This document shows positions 1 to 4,949 of a DNA stretch of 5,636 nucleotides, one piece after another. The position numbers and the translations under genes are program-made. The DNA is from Desulfohalobiaceae bacterium (GTDB lineage: Bacteria > Desulfobacterota > Desulfovibrionia > Desulfovibrionales > Desulfothermaceae). The stretch covers positions 1 through 5,636 of the forward strand of contig JAIPER010000259.1 in NCBI GenBank assembly GCA_021737115.1. Reading direction: 5' to 3'. Numbering within the stretch: the stretch's first letter is position 1; each line of letters opens with the position of its first letter. Under the pieces are notes generated by a model that saw only the letters and a list, made by a program, of their open reading frames with translations, searched no databases and was not told the origin of the DNA.

Positions 1-3
1 ATT

Positions 4-151
4 GCCCACGGAACACACGGAAGGACACGGAAAAGGGAGAAGATGACTACTTTTGTCCGTCAGGAAAAAGAACCTGCCGGACAAAAACTGTCCCCGCTGT
101 CGCGGTGGGGCTGCTTCCATTTATTCAGTGTGTTCCGTGTGTTCCGTGGGC
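4..151. repeat. Inverted-repeat element with CACGGAA-type ends
   Basis: The ends 4-22 and 133-151 are perfect 19-nt reverse complements. The left end carries three CACGGAA copies (7-13, 16-22, 26-32) spaced 9-10 nt apart; the right end carries two TTCCGTG copies (133-139, 142-148). About 110 bp lie between the ends, including a strong internal hairpin (51-86) and a small GC hairpin (about 92-110). There is no convincing ORF inside. The structure resembles a small non-autonomous (MITE-like or REP-like) intergenic repeat; similar repeated CACGGAA tracts recur in my recollection of Desulfobacterota genomes, but I cannot confirm the copy number here. No target-site duplication could be assigned because the left end is only 3 bases from the window edge. 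Confidence 0.6.
51..86. other. Hairpin inside the inverted-repeat element
   Basis: The arms 51-64 and 73-86 pair at 13 of 14 positions around an 8-nt A-rich loop (65-72). No T-run follows it on the plus strand, so it is better read as a structural part of the repeat element than as a terminator. A second short hairpin, CCGC-TGTC-GCGG, lies next to it at about 94-105. Confidence 0.6.
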
Positions 152-422
152 TATACATCTGCTTTCTGTCATTTCAAAGTATCGACGGAAGACTACCAAA
201 AATTTTGCCATCGGAAATATTCCGTATCTTGCGGAATACGGTTATTTCCCATCCGTAATCACTGTTTATTTTTCCGCCAATAGTCTTCATTTTTGTCGTC
301 TAACGAAAAAGCCAAGGGGTCGGGAAACGATAACCAAAGGCCTATGCCGCAGCCCGAAAACTGCGAAAATCGGTGCCGAGCAATAAAGCCGCAGTCTTTC
401 CCGGCTCTCTTCAGCGGCTTGT
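152..422. other. Intergenic stretch without a supported gene
   Basis: Open frames cross this stretch on the plus strand, but none has a Shine-Dalgarno site, a family resemblance or a plausible composition. CGGAA/TTCCG words are unusually frequent. Around 212-241 they create three mutually exclusive small stems: 212-216 with 220-224, 218-224 with 232-238, and 222-227 with 236-241. A longer-range pairing joins 188-195 to 281-288. The region may be the decayed remainder of a repeat element. The only functional site proposed here is the possible terminator at its right end. Confidence 0.5.
386..420 (-). terminator. Possible terminator of the toxin-antitoxin operon
   Basis: On the minus strand, 3 bases after the toxin stop codon, AAGCCGC (420-414) can pair with GCGGCTT (392-386) across a 21-nt loop and is followed by TTTATT-like sequence. 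The same 3' arm can instead pair with an AGCCG inside the loop, giving a compact 5-bp stem with a 10-nt loop. Position and the T-rich tail favour a terminator, but the stem is short and the U-tract is interrupted, so the call is weak. Confidence 0.3.
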
Positions 423-722
423 TCAACTATGCTTCAAAGCCTGCTTTATCTTTTTTGGATTTCGACGCAAATCAAGTACTCGCCATATCACAGCTACAGA
501 ACCTTCTTCGATTTTGTAATAAATGGCGTATGGGAATCTTTTGGACAACATACGATGATAGCCAAAAAACTTGGGGTGGATACCGCCATACAGGGTCAAG
601 GAGCCAATGTCGGAAAACAGAGAATCATAGAAATACTCGCCCAACCCCTCTCCTTGATTTTCATAGAACATCCGACCCTCGAATAAGTCATCCAGCGCAG
701 AAGAAAGAATCTTGATTTTCAT
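423..722 (-). CDS. Type II toxin, RelE/ParE family
   Basis: This 99-aa protein has the size and layout of RelE/ParE-fold toxins: an initial strand (KIKILSSA), a helical middle (residues about 8-40), then a beta-rich C-terminal half. The half most typical of the family is residues 57-90, with RMLSKRFPYAIYY (57-69), a short hydrophobic strand SVAVIWRVLD (75-84) and a closing RRNP (86-89). Family members either cleave mRNA on the ribosome (RelE-like) or poison DNA gyrase (ParE-like); the sequence alone does not decide which. Its ATG overlaps the antitoxin stop codon by 4 bases (ATGA, 719-722), so translation is coupled and toxin synthesis depends on antitoxin translation. The reading frame is intact. 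The family call is firm; the mode of action is unknown. Confidence 0.87.
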   Translation of the reverse strand: MKIKILSSALDDLFEGRMFYENQGEGLGEYFYDSLFSDIGSLTLYGGIHPKFFGYHRMLSKRFPYAIYYKIEEGSVAVIWRVLDLRRNPKKIKQALKHS

Positions 723-937
723 TCAAATCGTTTTCTGAGCTTCTTTTTTGCGTCATCCCAGTCGAAAATATTTTCTTGTCCTGACCTGAACCGTTGTTCT
801 GTTTTCTTCAGAGCTTGTTGATGCCAGTCTGGGGATTCGACCTGAGCGTCTTCTTTTGACAGATCTTCCCATATGGCTTCCATTACCCGAAGCTTCTCCT
901 CTCTGGAAAGGTGTTGGATTTCGATGATGTTTGACAT
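719..937 (-). CDS. Addiction-module antitoxin (unstable antitoxin family)
   Basis: This 72-aa protein matches the pattern of the 'addiction module component' family (PF09720/TIGR02574 type): an N-terminal LSREEKLRVMEAIWEDL block (residues 10-26), a short linker with ESPDWH (34-39), a charged helix with E47 and R49, and a C-terminal DWDDAKKKLRK block (59-69) that would contact the toxin. Antitoxins of this kind neutralise the RelE/ParE toxin encoded next to them and are usually degraded faster than it. An in-frame start 15 codons upstream (982) exists, but the ATG at 935-937 sits 8 bases after AAGGAG and matches the family N-terminus, so I chose it. The gene precedes the toxin in the usual antitoxin-first order and appears to have its own promoter. 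Confidence 0.88.
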   Translation of the reverse strand: MSNIIEIQHLSREEKLRVMEAIWEDLSKEDAQVESPDWHQQALKKTEQRFRSGQENIFDWDDAKKKLRKRFE

Positions 938-945
938 AATGCTAT

Positions 946-951
946 CTCCTT
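946..951 (-). promoter_or_regulatory. Ribosome binding site deciding the antitoxin start
   Basis: AAGGAG on the minus strand lies 8 bases before the ATG at 935-937. It supports the 72-codon reading of the antitoxin over the longer frame that begins at 982, whose start codon lies upstream of this site and within the putative promoter. Confidence 0.8.
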
Positions 952-966
952 GTGATTCTACTTCAA

Positions 967-995
967 AAACTACGCAGTACAAAGGCTTTTGTCAA
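967..995 (-). promoter_or_regulatory. Candidate promoter of the toxin-antitoxin operon
   Basis: A perfect -35 hexamer TTGACA (995-990) is followed after 17 bases by TAGTTT (972-967), which keeps the three most conserved -10 positions. A second, overlapping sigma-70-like pair is TTTGTA (983-978), 17 bases, TAGAAT (960-955), where the -10 has five of six matches. Either would give a short leader before the antitoxin ATG. The -35 box overlaps the stop codon of the upstream hydrolase gene (992-994). Confidence 0.5.
979..992. promoter_or_regulatory. Near-palindrome in the toxin-antitoxin promoter (possible operator)
   Basis: ACAAAGGCTTTTGT is symmetric at 12 of 14 positions, the exception being one G/T pair next to the centre. 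It lies between, and partly overlaps, the -35 and -10 boxes proposed for the toxin-antitoxin operon. Type II antitoxins or their complexes commonly repress their own promoter, so this is a reasonable operator candidate, but members of this antitoxin family are not all shown to bind DNA. Confidence 0.3.
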
Positions 996-1708
996 ATTAT
1001 GTTCAGATAGTTCTCAAGGAACTTTTCACCGCAATGCTCGGTCCTGTAGCGGACGAGATCGTTGTCCGGATCACTGCTGAAGAAGCATTCCCAGGTTTCC
1101 CGGCGGGATTCAGGGTGAAACTGGGTGCTGAACCAGTTGTTCCCGTAATCCAGGGCCAGGGCCGGACTGTCCTTGCGTGCGGCCAGGATTTTCGGCCCGG
1201 CAGAAGCCCCGGGAAAGATGTGGTAGGTGTTGGCAAAATGAAACTCCGGGTTGTCAGGCATGCCCTGAAAAAGAGGATGAGCTTTTCCGGCGTCTGTCAA
1301 CTGCACCGCATAGGTACCGGCACAGGTTCCCTGTTCCCGGAGGTGCAACGGCCAACCGAAAAAGGCGGTGGCCATGAGCTGATGTCCTCCGCAGATCCCG
1401 AGAAGTGGTTTATTGAGTTTTCGATAGGCTTTGAGCCATTTGGTGAGTTCAAAAATCCAGGCCCTTTTTTCAAGGATCAAATGGATGGTCCCTCCTAAAA
1501 TTACGGCCGCCAGTGCACCAGGATCAGGAAACGGGTCGCCGCGGCAGACGTCCAGGGTTATCAGGTTTAAGCCGTACCGGCTGGCGAGCGGTCCATGCCA
1601 GGCCAGGATCCAGTCTTTTTCCAACCCGGTCGGGCACAAGGAAGTGTAGTCAGATGGAGTATAGACATCTGATTCCCCGAACATGGAGATGTAGAGCAAG
1701 CTTGTCAT
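992..1708 (-). CDS. Class I glutamine amidotransferase-like hydrolase
   Basis: This 238-aa protein is a free-standing class I (triad) glutamine amidotransferase domain of the GuaA-N/COG0518 type. The oxyanion-hole strand VILGGT is at residues 69-74, the nucleophile elbow GICGGHQ at 104-110 has Cys106, and QFHPES at 196-201 supplies His198 and Glu200. All catalytic residues are present, so it should hydrolyse glutamine or a related gamma-glutamyl or amide bond in the cytoplasm. It has no synthetase domain, and no obvious partner synthetase is encoded nearby. A start 9 bases upstream (1717) is possible, but the ATG at 1706-1708 overlaps the stop of the 35-codon ORF before it (ATGA), and neither start has its own Shine-Dalgarno site; coupling therefore favours 1708. 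Its substrate is unknown. Location after a TRAP cluster hints at processing an imported compound. Confidence 0.85.
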   Translation of the reverse strand: MTSLLYISMFGESDVYTPSDYTSLCPTGLEKDWILAWHGPLASRYGLNLITLDVCRGDPFPDPGALAAVILGGTIHLILEKRAWIFELTKWLKAYRKLNKPLLGICGGHQLMATAFFGWPLHLREQGTCAGTYAVQLTDAGKAHPLFQGMPDNPEFHFANTYHIFPGASAGPKILAARKDSPALALDYGNNWFSTQFHPESRRETWECFFSSDPDNDLVRYRTEHCGEKFLENYLNII

Positions 1709-1812
1709 AGGTGCCATTGCGGAAAATCGATCAGGTTCTCGCAGCCGTTCTCCGTGATCCGGATAGGTTCGCTGCAGGCGAAACCATACTCATCCACCCA
1801 GATGCCGCACAT
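1705..1812 (-). CDS. 35-aa cysteine-containing small protein, unrecognised
   Basis: This short ORF starts MCGIWVDEYG and ends NLIDFPQWHL followed by TGA. Three signs suggest real coding: GGAGG (1818-1822) lies 5 bases before the ATG; the stop overlaps the amidotransferase ATG as ATGA (1705-1708); and third codon positions are mostly G or C, as in the flanking genes. It has no signal peptide or membrane segment. Cysteines fall at residues 2, 13 and 24, exactly 11 apart, with acidic residues and tryptophans between. I do not recognise a family. The MCGI start recalls class II amidotransferases, whose mature nucleophile is Cys1, but the rest does not resemble that fold. It could be a metal-binding or accessory peptide for the hydrolase, a leader peptide that controls its translation, or the remnant of a longer gene. 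Confidence 0.55.
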   Translation of the reverse strand: MCGIWVDEYGFACSEPIRITENGCENLIDFPQWHL

Positions 1813-1817
1813 GACAT

Positions 1818-1822
1818 CCTCC
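1818..1822 (-). promoter_or_regulatory. Ribosome binding site of the 35-aa ORF
   Basis: GGAGG on the minus strand, 5 bases before the ATG at 1810-1812. Another ATG at 1815-1817 directly abuts the site and is in a different frame, so it is too close to be used. This is the clearest initiation signal between the second binding protein and the amidotransferase, and it probably serves both small ORF and hydrolase through coupling. Confidence 0.6.
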
Positions 1823-1836
1823 GTCTTCTTCCCTGT

Positions 1837-1857
1837 GCTCCATGCTCCATGCTTCTT
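1837..1857. repeat. Short 7-bp tandem repeat (GCTCCAT)
   Basis: Two perfect GCTCCAT units (1837-1843, 1844-1850) are followed by a degenerate third (GCTTCTT, 1851-1857). The unit length equals that of the larger heptamer run at 1891-1925 in the same gene gap, although the unit sequence differs. Confidence 0.6.
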
Positions 1858-1890
1858 ATCCCGGCCTCTACCATCCTCTGTTCTCCGGCT

Positions 1891-1925
1891 TCAACTCCTC
1901 GCTTCTAACTCCTTACTCCTCACTC
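1891..1925. repeat. Degenerate heptamer tandem repeat across the dctP-2 stop codon
   Basis: Five consecutive 7-bp units read on the minus strand as GAGTGAG, GAGTAAG, GAGTTAG, AAGCGAG and GAGTTGA. The stop codon of the second binding protein (TAA, 1913-1915) lies inside the second unit, so the last residues of that protein (ESEE) are encoded by the repeat. The transcript here is strongly purine-rich. Heptanucleotide tandem repeats between genes are known in cyanobacteria and, in my recollection, also occur in Desulfobacterota. Confidence 0.6.
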
Positions 1926-2950
1926 TCTTCTGCCCATTCGATATCCGCTAATACCGCATCCAGGACCTCCCGGGCTCCGGACCCGCCCATCTCCAGGTAC
2001 TTCTCCCGCAAGGGGCGAGCCTTTTCCTTGAAAGCCCGGATTTCCTGTTCGGTAAGCTCTATGTAGCGCATGGAGGGTTTGGCTTCCAGGATCATCTGTC
2101 TGCGCTTTTCATTCAATTCTGGCTCGAAGTCGAAGATGTACTCGTTGGCCCCTTCTATGGCCGCGTCGACCACAGAGCGAAGGTTCTGCGGAAGTTGCGA
2201 GAGGAAGTCATGGTTGGCGGCAAAGGTTCCGATAAAGGGCAGTTGGTTGGCCTTGATCATGAAGTCCTGGACTTCGTAAAACTTCATCTCCTGGATGGCG
2301 AAAAAAGGCTGAGTCTGGGCGTCGATCCGGCCCAGGGCGAGGTTCTTGTAAATCTCTCCGTAGGGGACCGTGATCACATAGGCCCCGTAGAGACGGTAGG
2401 CCGTGATCAGAAACGGCGAGGACATGACCCGGAAGGTGATGTCCTTGAAGTCTTCGGGGCGGCGCAAGGCCTTGTTGGCGGTCCAGATCTGCCAGCCCTC
2501 ATCGATGATGGACAAAAGGTCCAGGCCTTGTTTGTGATAGTACTTCTGCAGGGTCTGATAGGTGTGCGGACCTTTGCGCAGGATTTTCTCCAAGAGCAAA
2601 AAATCGGTCGGAAAGAGGTAGTGGATGGAGAAGACCTGGACTTCGGGGATAATGGAACCAAGATGGCCCGGGGACTGGAAGGCAAACTCGATTGCGCCGG
2701 TCTGCAGGAGCTCGGTGATGTCTCCGGAGGTGCCGAGTTCGCCGTAAAAACGGATTCTGCACTGGATCTGCCCTTTTGACTCTTCCCGGAGGATTTCGGC
2801 AAATTTCCTGGCATACTCATGTTGCATGCTGCCTTCGATTTCTTCCAGGGCCACCTGCCAGACCTGTTGAGCACCTAATCCCGGGAAAGGTGAACCCAGG
2901 ATGAAGGCGCAGCTGATCACAGTTGTTGCGAGTACACGCTTCCATCTCAT
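1913..2950 (-). CDS. dctP: Second TRAP transporter substrate-binding protein (DctP family)
   Basis: This 345-aa periplasmic protein begins with a signal peptide: MRWKR, a hydrophobic core to about residue 22, and likely cleavage after GLGA (27). DctP-fold landmarks follow. These are RFYGELGTSGD (67-77), the FKDITFRVMSS segment (168-178) with Arg174, the arginine that normally binds the ligand carboxylate, then YGEIY (197-201) and FAIQEMKFYEVQ (217-228). It shares EGWQ, RVMSS, YGE-Y and FAI--MKFYEVQ with the other binding protein in this cluster, so the two are paralogues. It differs at pocket-lining positions: GAYVITVPYGE (189-199) replaces the usual GA-P-P pattern, and IDAQTQP (209-215) has Gln where Asn is common. 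AAAGGAG (2958-2964) lies 7 bases before the ATG, and 34 bp separate the gene from dctM. It may bring a second ligand to the same permease or act as a sensor. Confidence 0.9.
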   Translation of the reverse strand: MRWKRVLATTVISCAFILGSPFPGLGAQQVWQVALEEIEGSMQHEYARKFAEILREESKGQIQCRIRFYGELGTSGDITELLQTGAIEFAFQSPGHLGSIIPEVQVFSIHYLFPTDFLLLEKILRKGPHTYQTLQKYYHKQGLDLLSIIDEGWQIWTANKALRRPEDFKDITFRVMSSPFLITAYRLYGAYVITVPYGEIYKNLALGRIDAQTQPFFAIQEMKFYEVQDFMIKANQLPFIGTFAANHDFLSQLPQNLRSVVDAAIEGANEYIFDFEPELNEKRRQMILEAKPSMRYIELTEQEIRAFKEKARPLREKYLEMGGSGAREVLDAVLADIEWAEESEE

Positions 2951-2984
2951 GGCCAGACTCCTTTCAATTTTCCATTGATTACGA

Positions 2985-4274
2985 TCAACCGCCCATGGCC
3001 ATGTTTGGCAGGAACAGGGCGATATCCGGGAACACGATCAGGATGACCGTGGCCAGGATAAGCATCAGCAGAAACGGCAGCGAGTGCCCGATGACTTCGA
3101 GATAGGGTCGCCGGAAGATGAGCTGGGCCGTGAAGATATCGCAGCCAAAGGGCGGGGTGGCCGATCCGATGGCCGCCTGCAGGGTGACCAGGGTGCCCAG
3201 GAGGATGGGATCGACGCCGGCGCTGACCACGTAAGGCTGAAAGATCGGACTTAAGATAAAGATGGCCACGATGGGATCGACGAACATGCAGGCCACAAAG
3301 TAGACGACTACTACAATAATCATCACCCGGAGCATGGAGGGATCGGCCCCGAAAAGGGGCGGCAGGAACTGCTGGGGGAGCTGCATGAAGCCGATCATCC
3401 AGGAAAAGGCCTGGCCCGCTCCGACCAGGATGAAGACCACGCCGGTGATGACCCCGGTCTGCAGAAAGGAGTCCACGATTCGTGAAAAGGTCAGGCTGCG
3501 ATAGATGATGGTTTCCAGGATCAGGGAGTAAAAGACGGCCGCGGCCGCGGCCTCGGTCGGGCTGAAGATGCCGGCGTAGATGCCCCCGACGATGATCACC
3601 GGGAAGCCCATGACTGGAAGCCCCTCCTTGACGGCCGTGATCTTTTCCGGCCAACTGGCCTTTCGCAGCTGGCCCACCTTTTTTATTTTGGAATAGAAGT
3701 AGCAATAGGTCGAGAACATGACCAGGATCATCAGGCCCGGAAAAATCCCGGATAAAAAGAGCATACCGATGGAGGTGCTGGTGGCCACCCCGTAGACTAT
3801 AAAGCCGATGCTCGGCGGAATCAGAAAGGCGATATCGCTGGAGTTGATAATCAGGCCCAGGGTGAAGGGGCTCTTGTAGCCTGCTTCCAGAAGCATGGGC
3901 CGCATGGTCCCGCCGACCGCGGCCACCGTGGCCTGGGTCGATCCGGAGACTGCCCCGAACAGGGTGCAGCTGGCATTGGTGGTGATGGGCAGCCCTCCGG
4001 GGAGATGGCCGACAAAGGCCTTGATCATCCGGATCAGACGGCCTGCGGATTCGCCCGAGGTGATGATGCTGGCCGAGAGGATGAACATGGGCACGCAGAC
4101 CAGGGCCGGCGGGGTGACGCCGGTGATGACCTGCTGGACCATGGTCACGACCAGCTTGGGCGCGAAGTCCGGCATGTAGACGTAGACATAGAGGATCAAG
4201 GAGCCCAGGAGAGTGACCATGAACGGAAAACCGAACAGGAGCATAAAGACCAGGCTTATGGCAAAGAGAGTCAT
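2985..4274 (-). CDS. dctM: TRAP transporter large permease (DctM)
   Basis: This 429-aa protein is the ion-coupled transport subunit of a TRAP system, full length for the family and hydrophobic throughout, consistent with about 12 membrane segments and re-entrant loops. Family hallmarks are GVTPPALVCVPMFILSA (52-68), FGAVSGSTQAT (106-116), GGTMRPMLLEAGY (121-133), LIPPSIGFIVYGVATSTSIG (151-170), a second-half SPTEAAAAAV motif, and GSATPPFG (370-377). The SGS and GSATPP regions correspond to the paired re-entrant loops that hold sodium ions in characterised TRAP transporters. The stretch before LIPPS reads SSDIAF rather than the more usual glycine-containing sequence; this may mark a subfamily. 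Its ATG overlaps the dctQ stop by 4 bases (4271-4274). The substrate is not deducible but is probably an organic anion. Confidence 0.95.
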   Translation of the reverse strand: MTLFAISLVFMLLFGFPFMVTLLGSLILYVYVYMPDFAPKLVVTMVQQVITGVTPPALVCVPMFILSASIITSGESAGRLIRMIKAFVGHLPGGLPITTNASCTLFGAVSGSTQATVAAVGGTMRPMLLEAGYKSPFTLGLIINSSDIAFLIPPSIGFIVYGVATSTSIGMLFLSGIFPGLMILVMFSTYCYFYSKIKKVGQLRKASWPEKITAVKEGLPVMGFPVIIVGGIYAGIFSPTEAAAAAVFYSLILETIIYRSLTFSRIVDSFLQTGVITGVVFILVGAGQAFSWMIGFMQLPQQFLPPLFGADPSMLRVMIIVVVVYFVACMFVDPIVAIFILSPIFQPYVVSAGVDPILLGTLVTLQAAIGSATPPFGCDIFTAQLIFRRPYLEVIGHSLPFLLMLILATVILIVFPDIALFLPNMAMGG

Positions 4275-4855
4275 AACTGCGCCCCTCCAATCTGTTCGTC
4301 TTCATATTCACTTTGTTGATCAGGAGACTGCCAGACATCTTTTTCCGTTAAGTTCTTGATGATCGTCCGGATGTACTGGATACAGGCCAGACCGAAGCCA
4401 AGGGGAATGATAACGTAGAAGGTCCATTTCGGGACCCTGAGGGCCGGGGTCACATGGCCTCTGGACATGGCGTTCATGAGGTATTCATAGGAAAACCAGG
4501 CCATGATGGCCATGACCAGAGCACTGATCACGCAAATAATGATGATGAAGACCTTTTCCATTTTGACTGGCATGGCGTCTAAAAAGGCCCCCATGCGAAT
4601 GTGCCGGGCTTTTCTGACGCCGTAGCTCACTCCGGTGAACGAGGTCAGCATGACCAGAAACTTGGAGATTTCCTCGGCGAAGTAGATGCCCTGGAAAAAG
4701 GTCCGGGCAAAGACATTGGCGATGAGCAGAACCGCCAGGGAGGCCACGCAGAAAACCAGAATCGAGACCTCCAGGCCGTTGATGACCAGCCCGATATTTC
4801 TGTTCAGGCGTTGAAAAAAGGTCGGTTCTTTCTTGTCGAGCATTTCCTGGTTCAT
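4271..4855 (-). CDS. dctQ: TRAP transporter small permease (DctQ)
   Basis: This 194-aa membrane protein has the four hydrophobic segments of DctQ, at about residues 24-49, 63-80, 102-123 and 144-166. Typical family features are N47-V-F-A-R51 at the end of the first segment, the acidic pair EE (61-62) before the second, and GVRKARHIRMGAFLD (79-93) after it. DctQ binds DctM to form the membrane core that docks the periplasmic binding protein. The hydrophilic tail (about 170-194) is acidic and glutamine-rich. The start is the ATG at 4853-4855, preceded by AAAGGTGG at moderate quality and separated by 93 bp from the upstream binding-protein gene; the gap contains a strong hairpin. The stop overlaps the dctM start. 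Confidence 0.93.
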   Translation of the reverse strand: MNQEMLDKKEPTFFQRLNRNIGLVINGLEVSILVFCVASLAVLLIANVFARTFFQGIYFAEEISKFLVMLTSFTGVSYGVRKARHIRMGAFLDAMPVKMEKVFIIIICVISALVMAIMAWFSYEYLMNAMSRGHVTPALRVPKWTFYVIIPLGFGLACIQYIRTIIKNLTEKDVWQSPDQQSEYEDEQIGGAQL

Positions 4856-4902
4856 AGGCCACCTTTTGTTTTAGTGCCCTTATCCATTACTTTCCGTAAT
4901 AT

Positions 4903-4949
4903 ATCCAATGTCAGCCTCCGGGGCTCAGCTCCGGAGGCTGACATTGGAT
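4903..4949 (-). promoter_or_regulatory. Strong intercistronic hairpin between dctP-1 and dctQ
   Basis: The arms 4903-4921 and 4931-4949 are perfectly complementary over 19 bp, and two more pairs (4923-4924 with 4928-4929) tighten the loop. The hairpin starts on the last transcribed base of the dctP-1 stop codon (4949-4951). On the minus strand it is followed by ATATTACGG, not a U-tract, so it is not a standard terminator. A stem of this kind typically blocks 3'-to-5' exonucleases and stabilises the upstream binding-protein message, or attenuates transcription partially, so that binding protein exceeds permease. Confidence 0.8.

Noticed and set aside
1..160. CRISPR array suggested by the repeated CACGGAA words
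   Set aside because: The units are 7-10 bp with no spacers of regular length, and the right-hand copies are inverted relative to the left-hand ones.
293..715. 140-codon plus-strand frame across the toxin gene
   Set aside because: No ribosome site or family resemblance; the minus-strand toxin is supported by family motifs and the ATGA overlap with the antitoxin.
938..982. Longer antitoxin beginning at 982
   Set aside because: The extra 15 residues do not fit the family and would start inside the promoter region; AAGGAG is correctly spaced only for the ATG at 937.
989..1498. 169-codon plus-strand frame antisense to the amidotransferase
   Set aside because: The opposite strand has the intact catalytic triad and the linked gene order; the plus frame has no recognisable features.
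1709..1717. Amidotransferase start at 1717
   Set aside because: No Shine-Dalgarno site and a deeper overlap with the small ORF; the ATGA overlap at 1705-1708 makes the start at 1708 more likely, though not proven.
1740..1812. Class II (N-terminal nucleophile) amidotransferase start suggested by MCGI
   Set aside because: Only the first four residues match; nothing after them resembles that family and the frame ends at 35 codons.
2195..2779. 194-codon plus-strand frame antisense to the second binding protein
   Set aside because: Low-complexity G/D/V/L-rich translation typical of a GC-biased antisense frame; DctP motifs lie on the minus strand.
2947..4338. 463-codon minus-strand frame overlapping the large permease
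   Set aside because: Its translation is rich in Arg, His, Pro and Gly with no family signature; it is an out-of-frame shadow of DctM, whose own frame has clear TRAP motifs and membrane segments.
4903..4949. Reading the large hairpin as an intrinsic terminator
   Set aside because: Neither strand has a T-run after the stem, and the downstream dctQ and dctM genes need transcription from this operon.
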